From the NCBI GenBank assembly GCA_024698325.1, contig JAILRG010000103.1, positions 1-64,000 on the forward strand: DNA of 64,000 bases. The letters run 5' to 3'. This DNA comes from Treponema sp. (GTDB taxonomy: Bacteria > Spirochaetota > Spirochaetia > Treponematales > Treponemataceae). The notes beneath the pieces are model-generated. The model was not told the origin of the DNA. It was given only the letters and a program-made list of their open reading frames with translations, and made no database searches. Made by a program: the position numbers and the translations under genes. This document shows positions 9,286 to 19,522 of the stretch, in pieces (position 1 is the first letter of the stretch; every line of letters starts with the position of its first letter).

Positions 9286-10101
9286 TTAGTCTTTCTTTTC
9301 TTCGCCTTTGAGCGCGGCAAGTGCTGTTGCCACGTGCTCTACATAAATCTTGCGGATTTCGGGATATTCGCCTAAGCCTTTGATGAGCGTATCGACCTTA
9401 AAGCCGGCTTTTGTGAACTGTGTCTTCCAGCTGTCATCTTCATCGCCTGCCATATCGTTGTTCGCGTGATCGCCTGCGACGAGCATGAGCGGAGTGAGTA
9501 CGACACTCTTGTACTTTGCGGCCTTTACAAGGGCGATAACGTCTTCGCATGCCGGGAATGCTTCTACGGTGCCAACGAAGATGTTTGGATAGCCTTCAAG
9601 CTTTGCCTGGTAGTCAGTTGCGGCGTACAGGAAATTAGAGAAGTATTCAGTTCCGTGGCCCATAAGAACCAGAGCCTGTTTTTTTGCGAGCGGGTTTGCG
9701 TCAGCGAGAGCCTTCAGAACGAGGCTGATGTCTTCTGTTGTTGCCATGAGCGGCTCGCCGTACACGACTTTTTCAAACTTGCTTTCATAGGGAGCTGCAA
9801 GCTCTTTCATTTCGTTGTATTCCAGACCGTACATCATGTGTGTGGGCTGAATGATGACATTCTTGCAGCCTTTTGAGACAGCGTCTGCAAGCGCTTCTTC
9901 TACAGAGAAAACCTTTGTGCCGTCGCGCTTTAGGAGTTTGTTGCGAATCATCGTGCTTGTATAAGCAGATGTAACATGAGCTTCAGGATACGCTGCCTGA
10001 ACTTCCTTTTCTACGGCAACAATTGTTGCCTGACGAGAGCTTTCGAATGATGTGCCGAAGCTCACGAGAATAATTGCAGTAAGTGACAGTAATGTATTCA
10101 C
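9286..10101 (-). CDS. cbiK: Sirohydrochlorin cobaltochelatase, CbiK family
   Basis: LVSFGTSFESSR, VIIQPTHMMYGLEYNEM, VLMGHGTEYFSN, VVLTPLMLVAGDHANNDMAGDEDDSW. Confidence 0.9.
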   Translation of the reverse strand: MNTLLSLTAIILVSFGTSFESSRQATIVAVEKEVQAAYPEAHVTSAYTSTMIRNKLLKRDGTKVFSVEEALADAVSKGCKNVIIQPTHMMYGLEYNEMKELAAPYESKFEKVVYGEPLMATTEDISLVLKALADANPLAKKQALVLMGHGTEYFSNFLYAATDYQAKLEGYPNIFVGTVEAFPACEDVIALVKAAKYKSVVLTPLMLVAGDHANNDMAGDEDDSWKTQFTKAGFKVDTLIKGLGEYPEIRKIYVEHVATALAALKGEEKKD

Positions 10102-10138
10102 TTTTTGCCTCCATATTTTTTACGCAGTCGCGCTGCGT

Positions 10139-11203
10139 TTATTCACTGTAGAGAATGCCGGTCAGAATCTGGTAGCAGGTGAGCCATTTTTCGCCGAGCG
10201 GCTTAAAGTGGAACAGCTCTCTGGGGAGAATGATGCAGTGGTTGTTGGTAACAGCCGTCAGTCCGTTCCATGCAGGGTGCGTTGCAAGCTTTGTCTGAAA
10301 GGCCTCGAGCGCTTTCTTTTCGTTCGTGCCCATGGTGGTGACAAAAATAAAGTCCGGGTCGCCGGCGATGATGGCTTCGAGGCTCAGGTCGCCGGTGGAG
10401 AACGAGCCGCTGTCAGCAATGTTTCTGGTGCCAAGCGCATTCAGAAGGTCGCCGGAAGCGAGGTCCTTGCTGCCTTTTGCCTGTACGCCGGTGCTGAACG
10501 CGCGCAAAAACAGTACGGTCGGTGCGTTTTTCGGGCGTTTGGAAAGCGCCAGCGCAATCTGTTTGTCGCAGGCGGCTTTTACCAGCGTACCATGCTTGTC
10601 GTACAGATCGCTGCGGCCGGTCAGGTGCGTGCAGACGTCCAGAATGTGCAGGTACTGGCTGAATGTTTCGTAATTAAAGCAGGCCGCGGGAATGTGAGCG
10701 TTTTCCAGAAGCGGCAGCAGTTTTTTATGCGCGCTTATGTTTGCCGAAAGAATGACGAAGTCCGGTGTGCGCGAAAGCAAAAGCTCGCTGTTGGGGGCCA
10801 TCATTGAGCCTGCGACAACGGGGACTTTTTCTGCATTCTGCTGGATGCCCGCGGCCGAAAATACCCCGGCTCCATGCGCGCGGAATGCCTGGGTATGCCA
10901 CTGCTCGTTCAGTGCGGCCGCCTGTTCTTCGGTAAGTGCCGGCGGTTCAGCAAAGGCGTCTTTGGTTGCGCAGTCTATGCTTCCGCCTGCCAGCAGCCAG
11001 AGTGCGGCGAGGCTTCCCTGCAGGACGGCTACGCGGTCCGTGTTCTGCACGGTAACAGTGCGGCCCAGGTCATCAATGAACGTGTAGGGAAGGGATGCTG
11101 CTTTTTTTGCATGCAATACTTGAGGAATGAGTACGGCGACCGCCGCAAACAAAAGCGCCGGGGCGGCTTTAAAGAATGAGTGTTTTTTCATAACAGAATC
11201 CAT
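10139..11203 (-). CDS. ABC transporter substrate-binding protein (BtuF/FepB-like)
   Basis: Signal-peptide-like N-terminus; DDLGRTVTVQ, periplasmic binding protein fold; start may be the internal MKKHSF. Confidence 0.85.
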   Translation of the reverse strand: MDSVMKKHSFFKAAPALLFAAVAVLIPQVLHAKKAASLPYTFIDDLGRTVTVQNTDRVAVLQGSLAALWLLAGGSIDCATKDAFAEPPALTEEQAAALNEQWHTQAFRAHGAGVFSAAGIQQNAEKVPVVAGSMMAPNSELLLSRTPDFVILSANISAHKKLLPLLENAHIPAACFNYETFSQYLHILDVCTHLTGRSDLYDKHGTLVKAACDKQIALALSKRPKNAPTVLFLRAFSTGVQAKGSKDLASGDLLNALGTRNIADSGSFSTGDLSLEAIIAGDPDFIFVTTMGTNEKKALEAFQTKLATHPAWNGLTAVTNNHCIILPRELFHFKPLGEKWLTCYQILTGILYSE

Positions 11204-11221
11204 GCATCGTGAATCTTTTGT

Positions 11222-11356
11222 CTGTCGTCTGCACGGCGATCTGACTATACAGTGGCGGGACCGTGAGGTACTTGCCCGGGAGCGTGTCGCAGCTCCTGGC
11301 TCAACCTTGCTTCTCCGTTAAAGCCTCGTCATGCGGCGGCTTTACGCAGGCAACGT
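11222..11356 (-). promoter_or_regulatory. Cobalamin riboswitch-like leader (minus strand) upstream of the substrate-binding protein / cbiK
   Basis: Minus strand contains cacggtcccgccactgta (class-I L5-like core) then agtcagatcgccgtgcagac (B12-box-like); closing helix gttgcctgc/gcagacgac; aaagcc/ggcttt hairpin; next to B12-type genes. Confidence 0.75.
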
Positions 11357-11594
11357 GAAAAGTGTAGCGAAATGAACGGTGCTGGGCAAGGTGTGACAAA
11401 TGCAGCTCTGGGCCGGAAAACCGCAGCGGAGTGTGCGCGGATGGGCGGGAAGTGGGAAGAAAAGCCTGTAAATTCAAAAATAATAAAATGTTATAAAAAA
11501 TACTCTGAAATTCTCTTGAATTAAAATGAAGAAATTAGTAAAAATACAGAACTTTAATAATAGTAAAAATGTATCACAGAACAGGAGACACTGT

Positions 11595-13760
11595 ATGGCA
11601 AACAAAAATAGGGTTTCGCTTTCATCAAAGTTTTCTGCGTGCGTAATTCTGATTATTCTTGCGATTGTTGGTATTTCTTCCGTTACGACCAGTATCTTTT
11701 TTTCACAGAACTGCCTTGAAAATTTCTATGGAAATGCGGCGGTAGAGCTTTCTGAGTTTTCTGACTCGATTTCGATGTTTTTTTCTGCAAAAGAAGCCTC
11801 GTTAAATGTCTTTGCAGAATCCGATGCCGTAAAAGCGGCTGACGATACCATTCATTCATTTGTAAATGAGACGGGGTCAATCCCGATTCTCGGGTATGAA
11901 AAAAGTCCGGCAGAAGCAGCCATCAGAAAAGTTTGCAAGTTGTTTGCAAAGAGTGATTCTGACATTGCGGAAATCTATCTGGGAACGAAATGGGGCGGCT
12001 ATGCCACCAATTTTGACAGCTCCATGAGCGGCGGGTATGATCCCCGTAAGCGCGGCTGGTACGAAACTGCCAGCAGGGGAAACGGCAGGGTTATGATTAC
12101 GGATGCCTTTGCTTCTACGGTTGGCGCAACGGTCGTGGGCATTACCCGCTCGGCGTATGATGAAACCGGCGCTTTTATCGGAAATGCGTCGATTGAAGTG
12201 GCTCTCGATACGCTTACAGAAATCCTTGAAAGCCTGCATCTGGGGGAAGGCTCGTTTTATATGATGGTGCAGGCTGACGGAACTGTTCTTGCCGATACCG
12301 GTATCAGGAAGACTAATTTCAAGAACATTTCCGAGCTTTCAATTCCGGATCTTGTCGACTTCCTTCGTTCATCTGAAGAACACGGTGTTGTTTCCGTGCC
12401 CGGTGGCACCTACACTACCTACTTTGCCGCAAAGGTGACGAACGCTAAGACAGGGTATCAGATTGTGGCGCTTTGTCCGAAAGAAACCGTTTTTGCGGCT
12501 TTTTACAAGACGCTTTCCGGCATCATCTTAATCTGCGGCATTTTTGCCGTCGTTGTCGCCGTCTGCATGGCTGCAGGTACGCGCAAAGTCATTCATCCGC
12601 TGAAAGTGATTAGAAATGCAATCAGCGAGAATGCAGCCCAGATTGCGAACGGAAAGGCGGATTTGACAAAGCGTATTGATGTTACCTCGCGCAACGAAAT
12701 AGGCGATGTTGCTGCAAGCTTTAACGTGTTTTCTGAAAAACTGCAGGATATTATCGGCAGCATGAAGCTTTCAAAGAATTCGCTTGCGTCTGCCGGAACA
12801 AAACTGCAGGGGACGATGCTCGGCGCAATGTCGGCGATTGAGCAGATTGGCTCAAGCATACATGCGTTCAGCGAGGCGCTGCAGAGCCAGACGGCAAGTG
12901 TCGGAAAAACTGCTGGCAGCGTAGATAAAATCCTTCGCAGCATTCATTCACTTGAAAGTCTGGTGCAGACGCAGTCTCAGGCTGTAGAAGGAGCGTCGAG
13001 CGCGGTAGAGCAGATGATTGGAAACATCGGCGAAGTGAACCGTTCTGTAGATAAGATGGCCTCATCCTTTGAGATGCTTGCGGCAGACGCGGAGGATGGA
13101 GCCAAGACTCAGAATGTGCTGCAGCAGGAAATTATTGAGATTGAAAACCAGTCAAAGCTGCTGAACGAAGCAAACTCTGTAATTGCAAGCATTGCAAGTC
13201 AGACGAACCTGCTTGCGATGAATGCAGCGATTGAGGCGGCTCACGCGGGCGAAGCCGGAAAGGGCTTTGCTGTTGTTGCGGATGAAATCCGCAAATTGAG
13301 CGAAACCTCATCTTCCCAGTCAAAGACTATCGGCGACCAGCTGAACCGGATTCAGACGACAATCGGAACGGTTGTTCAGGCGACTCAGCGAGGGGTGCAG
13401 GGCTATGCGCATCTTGCTGGCGAGATTCAGGAGACGGACTTTGTTGTGCGTCAGATAAAGGCTGCCATGACCGAGCAGCAGGACGGTTCCGTACAGATTA
13501 CCAGCGCCCTTTCCCGCCTGAATGACAGTACGCAGCAGGTTCAGACGGCCTCTCAGACAATGACCGCCGACAGCCAGATGATTATGGATGAGATGCGCAC
13601 TCTGCAGAAAGACACTGACGTGATGAAGCAGGGCATGGATGATATGGGCGCAAGTGCTGAAGAAATCACCTCGACAGGAGATGCGCTTTCTGAGATTTCC
13701 GTGCTGATGGAAAAGTCCATCGGAGAAATTGGCCGTCAGGTCGATCAGTTTACCGTCTAG
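11595..13760 (+). CDS. Methyl-accepting chemotaxis protein (dCache-HAMP-MCP signal)
   Basis: Two TM helices flanking a Cache-like sensor, HAMP, and the conserved [39 protein letters not shown] hairpin; RBS aggaga before MANKNR. Confidence 0.95.
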   Translation: MANKNRVSLSSKFSACVILIILAIVGISSVTTSIFFSQNCLENFYGNAAVELSEFSDSISMFFSAKEASLNVFAESDAVKAADDTIHSFVNETGSIPILGYEKSPAEAAIRKVCKLFAKSDSDIAEIYLGTKWGGYATNFDSSMSGGYDPRKRGWYETASRGNGRVMITDAFASTVGATVVGITRSAYDETGAFIGNASIEVALDTLTEILESLHLGEGSFYMMVQADGTVLADTGIRKTNFKNISELSIPDLVDFLRSSEEHGVVSVPGGTYTTYFAAKVTNAKTGYQIVALCPKETVFAAFYKTLSGIILICGIFAVVVAVCMAAGTRKVIHPLKVIRNAISENAAQIANGKADLTKRIDVTSRNEIGDVAASFNVFSEKLQDIIGSMKLSKNSLASAGTKLQGTMLGAMSAIEQIGSSIHAFSEALQSQTASVGKTAGSVDKILRSIHSLESLVQTQSQAVEGASSAVEQMIGNIGEVNRSVDKMASSFEMLAADAEDGAKTQNVLQQEIIEIENQSKLLNEANSVIASIASQTNLLAMNAAIEAAHAGEAGKGFAVVADEIRKLSETSSSQSKTIGDQLNRIQTTIGTVVQATQRGVQGYAHLAGEIQETDFVVRQIKAAMTEQQDGSVQITSALSRLNDSTQQVQTASQTMTADSQMIMDEMRTLQKDTDVMKQGMDDMGASAEEITSTGDALSEISVLMEKSIGEIGRQVDQFTV

Positions 13761-13841
13761 ACAACGTTTACGGTGCTGTGGCTGAAAAACGCGGCGCCGT
13801 AAAAAATAATGCTTTACAATTTCGTGTTAGTCCTTTAGAGT

Positions 13842-13857
13842 ATGTAACCGGTTACAT
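13842..13857. promoter_or_regulatory. Perfect 16-bp palindrome, LacI/GalR-type operator
   Basis: ATGTAACCGGTTACAT upstream of the esterase lipoprotein; central CG and TGnnAnCGnTnnCA pattern. Confidence 0.7.
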
Positions 13858-13891
13858 TATTACCGATTTGCTTTCTTAAGGAGGTATTTAC

Positions 13892-15229
13892 ATGAAAGTA
13901 TCTGGAATTATTACTGCGGGCGTGGCTGCCTGCAGTCTGCTGGCAGTAACTGCGTGCGGAACAAGCAGAGCAGCTGCGGTGCGTCCTCACTCCGAGGTTG
14001 TGGCAGATGCAAACTCTCCGACAGGGTACACTGCTGTTTTTGTATATGACACATCTCTCGTGCATCCGGCAGACCTTGGCCTTAAAGATATTGCTTCTGT
14101 CACCCTGTATTCTGACTGCATGAAGCTCTATTCGTATGAGGAGCAGAAAGCCGGAACCATTAACGGTGCATTCGGACATGTGCCGCAGGAATACAAAGCC
14201 GGGCTGTATCCCGCAGGCGGCTCTGGCGACACACGGCTTGATGTCGCGCTCGAAAACATCGGTAACGGGCTTTTCCGCTGCAGCATACCGCTTTCAAGTG
14301 GCGCGTTTGTCTATAACTACACGCTGACCGACTCAACGGGAAAATCTGTCAGCCGCCTTGATGACCCTGCAAATCCCGCCGCTGTCAACAGCGTAACGGG
14401 CGTGCGCGATCTTTCATCCCTTGTATACGTTCCCTATGATGCAAAACGCAGCAACAAAGATACCTGGGCGGACCGGTCGCTGGAACTGCCCAAAACTTCC
14501 GGCGCAAAAGGTACGTATCTGACGACAGGATACACTGGAGCTGACGGTAAGACGCACGGACTTGCCGTGTATCTGCCTAAAGGCTATGACGCAAAACGCG
14601 CAAAGCCGTATAACGTGCTCTATATTTCACACGGAACCGGCGGAGACATGTACGGCGAGGAAATGCGCTGGCTGAACGAAGGCGCAGTCTGCAATATCAA
14701 CGACAACCTTGGCGTGGATTATGTCGTCGTCGGAATGAACAATCAGGAATTTGCTGTGAGCGGAGCCGGTAAGCCGGACTGGGATTTTAAGAAGATTGCA
14801 GAAGACCAGATTTCATATATCATGCCGTTTGTTGAGTCCCATTACAATGTCTCGAAGGAAGCTTCGGGAAGGGCATATGCGGGGCTTTCGATGGGCGGCG
14901 CCACGACGTCTAATTTCCTGATGTATTACGGAAATCTGTTCAGTCACTTCGGAATCTGGAGCTATGCGAATACTGATTTCCCCGGCTACTGCCAGGTGGA
15001 AGGTCTGGTAAATAAGGACAATCAGGCGGCGGTGAAGGCATTAAAAGACCCGAAAATCATGATTGCCTATGGTTCATGGGATTTCGGCATGGAACCGTGC
15101 AAGCAGTTCGGCAAGATGCTCGGCGAGCTTGGCGTAGCGTACAAAGAGCTTGAAGTTCCTGCTGCCCACGACTGGGAAAACTGGCAGCTTACCTATGCGT
15201 GGGCTGCAAAGAACTTCTTCTGGAAGTAA
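13892..15229 (+). CDS. Secreted/lipoprotein esterase (feruloyl / acetyl-xylan esterase D-like)
   Basis: Lipobox LAVTAC; YNVLYISHGTGGDMYGEE, GRAYAGLSMGGATT nucleophile elbow, C-terminal AAHDWENW. Confidence 0.88.
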   Translation: MKVSGIITAGVAACSLLAVTACGTSRAAAVRPHSEVVADANSPTGYTAVFVYDTSLVHPADLGLKDIASVTLYSDCMKLYSYEEQKAGTINGAFGHVPQEYKAGLYPAGGSGDTRLDVALENIGNGLFRCSIPLSSGAFVYNYTLTDSTGKSVSRLDDPANPAAVNSVTGVRDLSSLVYVPYDAKRSNKDTWADRSLELPKTSGAKGTYLTTGYTGADGKTHGLAVYLPKGYDAKRAKPYNVLYISHGTGGDMYGEEMRWLNEGAVCNINDNLGVDYVVVGMNNQEFAVSGAGKPDWDFKKIAEDQISYIMPFVESHYNVSKEASGRAYAGLSMGGATTSNFLMYYGNLFSHFGIWSYANTDFPGYCQVEGLVNKDNQAAVKALKDPKIMIAYGSWDFGMEPCKQFGKMLGELGVAYKELEVPAAHDWENWQLTYAWAAKNFFWK

Positions 15230-15252
15230 CTGACCGTACTTACAGGCGGCAC

Positions 15253-15951
15253 TCAGCTGTTTTTCTTAACCAGATAGCCTGAGTGTCCGTTTGTGATAAG
15301 CTTTTCTTCAACAGCTTTCAGTTTGGCATCGGGTATGTTCTTGATGATGACGCGGGTGAGCGTGTCTGTTTTCTGGAAGTACACATCCTTAAAGCCTTCG
15401 CGGAGAAGTGACTGTGCAAGCTCGTTTGCGTAGTCACGGTTCGTAAAAGAGCCGACCTGAATGTTCCACGCAGCGGCTTCTTTTAAAGGTGCTGCTCCTG
15501 AAGCCTGGGCGCCTGAGGCAGATGAGCCCGAAGCGGTTTGCTGTACTTTGGCGGCAGCTTTTGCGGTTGCCGCACTCTGTGCGCTGTGTTCTGCGCTGCT
15601 TATGATTTCAAGGCGCACGTTTGCCGTGCCGCTTGAAAGCATGTCCAGCTGGAATGCAGCTGCTTTTGAAAGATCAATTTCCCGTCCGGCGACAAAGGGG
15701 CCGCGGTCATTGACGCGCACGTTTACTGAGCGGCCGTTTGCAAGGTTTGTTACGCGCAGCACGGTACCAAAAGGCAGCGTTTTGTGGGCGCAGGTGTAAT
15801 CATTCATATTGAAGATTTCGCCGCTTGCAGTGGGTCTGCCATTGAATTTTTCTGCATAATAAGACGCATGTACATTTGCCTTGTACACGGACGCAAAGGA
15901 CGCGCAGCTGAACGCGAAGATAAAAGCGAGAGTTAAAAGTTTCGTTTTCAT
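15253..15951 (-). CDS. rlpA: RlpA-family septal ring protein (DPBB plus SPOR)
   Basis: [59 protein letters not shown]-terminal SPOR-like [14 protein letters not shown]. Confidence 0.92.
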   Translation of the reverse strand: MKTKLLTLAFIFAFSCASFASVYKANVHASYYAEKFNGRPTASGEIFNMNDYTCAHKTLPFGTVLRVTNLANGRSVNVRVNDRGPFVAGREIDLSKAAAFQLDMLSSGTANVRLEIISSAEHSAQSAATAKAAAKVQQTASGSSASGAQASGAAPLKEAAAWNIQVGSFTNRDYANELAQSLLREGFKDVYFQKTDTLTRVIIKNIPDAKLKAVEEKLITNGHSGYLVKKNS

Positions 15952-16021
15952 GCTTACTGTATCGGCTGCGAAAAGAATCGGGTTAAGCTCTTTTTATGTC
16001 CGGCTTTTCCCGCTCTTCCCC

Positions 16022-16087
16022 CGCACGCACTTGCAGCGCCTCTGAAACATACGCACGCACTTGCAGCGCCTCTGAAACATACGCACG
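16022..16087. repeat. 30-bp tandem duplication (about 2.2 copies)
   Basis: gcacgcacttgcagcgcctctgaaacatac repeated exactly at 16023-16052 and 16053-16082, then partial gcacg. Confidence 0.95.
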
Positions 16088-16132
16088 GAAAAATCCCTTT
16101 ACTCTTTAGTTTAAATTGCATACATTCACTAT

Positions 16133-17839
16133 ATGGCAGAAAAGAATATTGTAACTATAGACAGCTCAAATAATACGCTGCGTCTGGACAGCGGATTGCG
16201 TGCCGCTGCATTTGGAAAAATCAGAATGCAAAAAGAAAACGGAATGGTCGCCGTGGTGCGCGCGGACGGTCAGGTTTCTTTTGAGGACTGGTCTTTTGAG
16301 GGGCCGGAACGGCTTGGAGAGTCAGAGGCTGACGGCATTGTCTGCTATAGCGGGCATTTTTCTGGAGCTACCCTGCTTACGCTGCTGGATTCCGGGGTGG
16401 AAGCAGCCTGTCGTGCTTCTCGGACGGTGTGCATGGCGCTTACCGCTGCGATTAGTCAGGCGGTGGAGCTTACCCCTGTGGGCGCCGGCGGCATTATTGT
16501 CGATGAGCGGGACGGGGAGAGCCGCGTGCTTTTCCTGCCGGCAGCCCTGTTTGAGCAGGCTGCGAAAAATCACGGCGAAAGCGCTTATGCGGTGGTGCAG
16601 GGCGCATACCTTCATAAAGGGCTTACCTCTGTTTCTGCGCTGGCTTTTACTCGTGCGGCAATTGTGTACCGTGCGCTTTCCGGCACCGATGCGTTTTCTG
16701 CCACTGACAGCACGCTGCGCCAGGCGGATATGTTTGACTGCAATTTTGTTCCGCTGGAGCTGGCTGTTCAGCATATTTCCCGGAAGACTGCGCTTGCAGT
16801 AAATGCCTGCCTTAGCATGCAGGCTGACCTTCGTATTTTACCTGGTGAAAAGCGCTCGCTTGCAAAAAAGCAGGCTGAGATACAGGCGCAGCGCACTATG
16901 GCACTGGATGCATTTGAAAACGGCGATGTCCTGGAGGCGCTTGCAGGCTTTGTCCAGGGGCGCGAAGCGGAAGAGTCGCCGGATTTTGCCGAGATGCGCC
17001 GTGCATGGCTTTTGCGGCAGGCGGGAAAAATTAAGCGCCGCCGGTTTCTGCGCAGAAACCGGACGCAGCTGATAGCCGGAGTATGTGCGGCAGCAGCAGT
17101 TGCGTGGGGCGCCGCCTCCTTTGTGCAGGAAAATGAAACGCTTGCAACTTCAATAGGACTTACGTCCGCGCAGACGGTTGAGACTTTGTATACCGGCATT
17201 CATAAAACTGATGTAACGGTTGTAAAGGAAGTGTCTTCCGGCCTTACAAACCTGATGACGATTGTCAGCGGAGTGTATGTTACAAATAAGCAGCGGCTGG
17301 CAATGGATCAGCAGAACGGAACGGTAAGTCCTGCTGAATGGCTTTTCTTTAAGAATACGAGCAATTTCTGGATATACGGCCTTACACAGTTTACCCTGGA
17401 CGGAGAGGCTGCAGATGCAAGTTTTGACTATCCCCGGCGCCTTGATAAGAACGTGCCGCTTACAGAAGAAGCTGGCAGAGTGCTTAAAAAGGGAGATTCT
17501 GCAGAGCATACGGTTCGCTACAACCTGGTGCACACCGACAGTTCAGAGCAGATTTTTATAGATGAAGTAACCGATGTGGTTACGCTGACATGGAAGGGAA
17601 AACGCTGGCTGGTAACAGGAATCGAAAGCTCTTCGTCGCAAAAAAGCGTCAGAGTAAAGCAGTTCCGCCAAGACTATGCAGCTTCTCTTGAAACCTCTGG
17701 CGGCGATGTTGCTGAGGCTGTTGCTTCGCTTCGCTCATCATACAGCTGGCTTCCTACCGACGCAGAATTGCTTTCCGGTGCCAGAACAATGGTAGAAACC
17801 TACAACAACAGCGCGGCTGCCGCGTTTATGACAAAATAA
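16133..17839 (+). CDS. Uncharacterised single-TM protein with extracytoplasmic C-terminal domain
   Basis: 568 aa; basic stretch KIKRRRFLRRNRTQLIAGVCAAAAVAWGAASF as TM anchor; no family recognised. Confidence 0.8.
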   Translation: MAEKNIVTIDSSNNTLRLDSGLRAAAFGKIRMQKENGMVAVVRADGQVSFEDWSFEGPERLGESEADGIVCYSGHFSGATLLTLLDSGVEAACRASRTVCMALTAAISQAVELTPVGAGGIIVDERDGESRVLFLPAALFEQAAKNHGESAYAVVQGAYLHKGLTSVSALAFTRAAIVYRALSGTDAFSATDSTLRQADMFDCNFVPLELAVQHISRKTALAVNACLSMQADLRILPGEKRSLAKKQAEIQAQRTMALDAFENGDVLEALAGFVQGREAEESPDFAEMRRAWLLRQAGKIKRRRFLRRNRTQLIAGVCAAAAVAWGAASFVQENETLATSIGLTSAQTVETLYTGIHKTDVTVVKEVSSGLTNLMTIVSGVYVTNKQRLAMDQQNGTVSPAEWLFFKNTSNFWIYGLTQFTLDGEAADASFDYPRRLDKNVPLTEEAGRVLKKGDSAEHTVRYNLVHTDSSEQIFIDEVTDVVTLTWKGKRWLVTGIESSSSQKSVRVKQFRQDYAASLETSGGDVAEAVASLRSSYSWLPTDAELLSGARTMVETYNNSAAAAFMTK

Positions 17840-17912
17840 CATATTTTGTCATATTGACAGCAATCCCTGTCATCGCTACACTGCTACAATCTTACATGAG
17901 GTGAGGTTTTAT

Positions 17913-19400
17913 ATGGCATACGAGTACAATCTGGAAAAACAGCACGCTAAAGGCAAGCTGCACGCAATTGAACGCATTAATGCATTGTGCGACAAAGACA
18001 GCTTTATGGAAATCTACGCAGCTGCCCGCCATCAGTGCACCAGTTTCGGTATGGACAAAAAAGACATTCCTTACGACGGCGTTATTACTGGTTTCGGTAC
18101 AATCAACGGAAAAAAAGTTGCCGTATATGCACAGGATTTTACCGTACAGGGCGGTTCTTTGGGAAAAGTTCACGGTCAGAAGATTGCTGAATTGATCAAA
18201 AAGGCTATTGAAGTAAAATGCCCCGTTATCGGCATTAACGATTCGGGCGGAGCCCGCATTCAGGAAGGCGTTGACGCACTCTGCGGTTACGGTGACCTGT
18301 TTTATCAGAACGTGCGCGCTTCCGGCGTGATTCCCCAGATCAGCATTATCGCAGGCCCCTGCGCTGGCGGTGCTGTATACTCTCCGGGACTGACCGACTT
18401 TATCTTTACGGTGGATAAAATCAGCCACATGTACATTACCGGACCGAAAGTCGTTAAGTCCGTTATGTTCATGGACATCAGCGACGATGATCTCGGCGGG
18501 GCTTCTATCCACAGCCAGAAATCTGGTGTTGCTCATTACCGCTGCGAAACAGAAAAAGACTGCTACGAAAAAGTGCGCCGTCTTCTGGACTATATTCCGC
18601 ACTACGCAGGCGAGCAGAGCTGCGCTGATGACAAAAAATGCAAATTCGACGCAAAGAAAAAGGCAAAGAAAATCACCGAAATTCTGCCTGAAAACAGCCA
18701 CCAGGGCTATGACGTCCGCGAGGTAATCGACTGCGTTGTTGACGACGAAAGCTTCTTTGAAGTCATGCAGGAATTCTCTGCAAATGCTGTCGTCGGTTTT
18801 GCAAAGATTGAAGGAAAGTCCGTCGGCGTCATCGCAAATAACCCGGGTTCACTGGGCGGCGTTTTGAACTGCGACGCTTCCGACAAGATTGCACGCTTTG
18901 TCCGTTACTGCGACTGCTACGGACTTCCGATTGTCACCTTTGTTGACGTTCCCGGCTTTATTCCCGGCCCGCAGGAAGAGCAGAAAGGCATTATCCGCCA
19001 CGGCGCAAAAGTCATCTATGCGTACAGCGAAGCAAGCGTACCGAAGATTACGGTGATTATCCGCAAGGCATATGGCGGCGCATACATCGCTATGTGTTCT
19101 AAGCACCTGGGCGCTGACTTTGTCTATGCATGGCCGAAAGCAGAAATTGCCGTTATGGGCGCAGAAGGCGCTATCGGCATTCTGTACGCGAAGGAAGCAG
19201 ATCCGAACGTAAAGGCGCAGAAGGCGCAGGAATACAAGGATACCTTTATGACACCTACTATCGCCGCTCAGCGCGATTACATCAGTGCCGTAATCAATCC
19301 TGAAGAAACAAGAGCGCGCCTTGTACAGTCACTTTCAGTGCTGGAAGGCAAAACCAACGCTGACGTACTTTGCCGCAAACACGGAAACCTGCCGCTGTAA
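17913..19400 (+). CDS. Acyl-CoA carboxylase carboxyltransferase / methylmalonyl-CoA decarboxylase alpha subunit
   Basis: NDSGGARIQEGVDALCGYGDLF, GPCAGGAVYSPGLTDF, GFIPGPQEEQKGIIRHGAKVIYAYSEASVPKITVIIRKAYGGAYIAM; gaggtgagg RBS. Confidence 0.93.
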   Translation: MAYEYNLEKQHAKGKLHAIERINALCDKDSFMEIYAAARHQCTSFGMDKKDIPYDGVITGFGTINGKKVAVYAQDFTVQGGSLGKVHGQKIAELIKKAIEVKCPVIGINDSGGARIQEGVDALCGYGDLFYQNVRASGVIPQISIIAGPCAGGAVYSPGLTDFIFTVDKISHMYITGPKVVKSVMFMDISDDDLGGASIHSQKSGVAHYRCETEKDCYEKVRRLLDYIPHYAGEQSCADDKKCKFDAKKKAKKITEILPENSHQGYDVREVIDCVVDDESFFEVMQEFSANAVVGFAKIEGKSVGVIANNPGSLGGVLNCDASDKIARFVRYCDCYGLPIVTFVDVPGFIPGPQEEQKGIIRHGAKVIYAYSEASVPKITVIIRKAYGGAYIAMCSKHLGADFVYAWPKAEIAVMGAEGAIGILYAKEADPNVKAQKAQEYKDTFMTPTIAAQRDYISAVINPEETRARLVQSLSVLEGKTNADVLCRKHGNLPL

Positions 19401-19522
19401 TCCAACGGTTCTTCCGTGAACAAGCCCGCACCTGTCGTGCGGGTATTTTTTTTCTGTCCCTCTATGGTGCGGATACGGTTTGTCATCATGATACAAGTAT
19501 GGTTTGCAAATACAAACCCTAC

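Noticed and set aside
10052-10807. 251-aa plus-strand ORF
   Set aside because: Antisense to CbiK and the substrate-binding protein; no recognisable domain.
13767-13806. TTTACGGTGC...GCGCCGTAAA hairpin after the chemoreceptor gene
   Set aside because: Reasonable stem but no U-tract, so not called as a terminator.
16022-16087. Possible CRISPR mini-array
   Set aside because: The repeats are directly contiguous with no spacers and there are no cas genes; simple tandem duplication.
17892-18701. 269-aa minus-strand ORF
   Set aside because: Shadow of the carboxyltransferase gene on the opposite strand.
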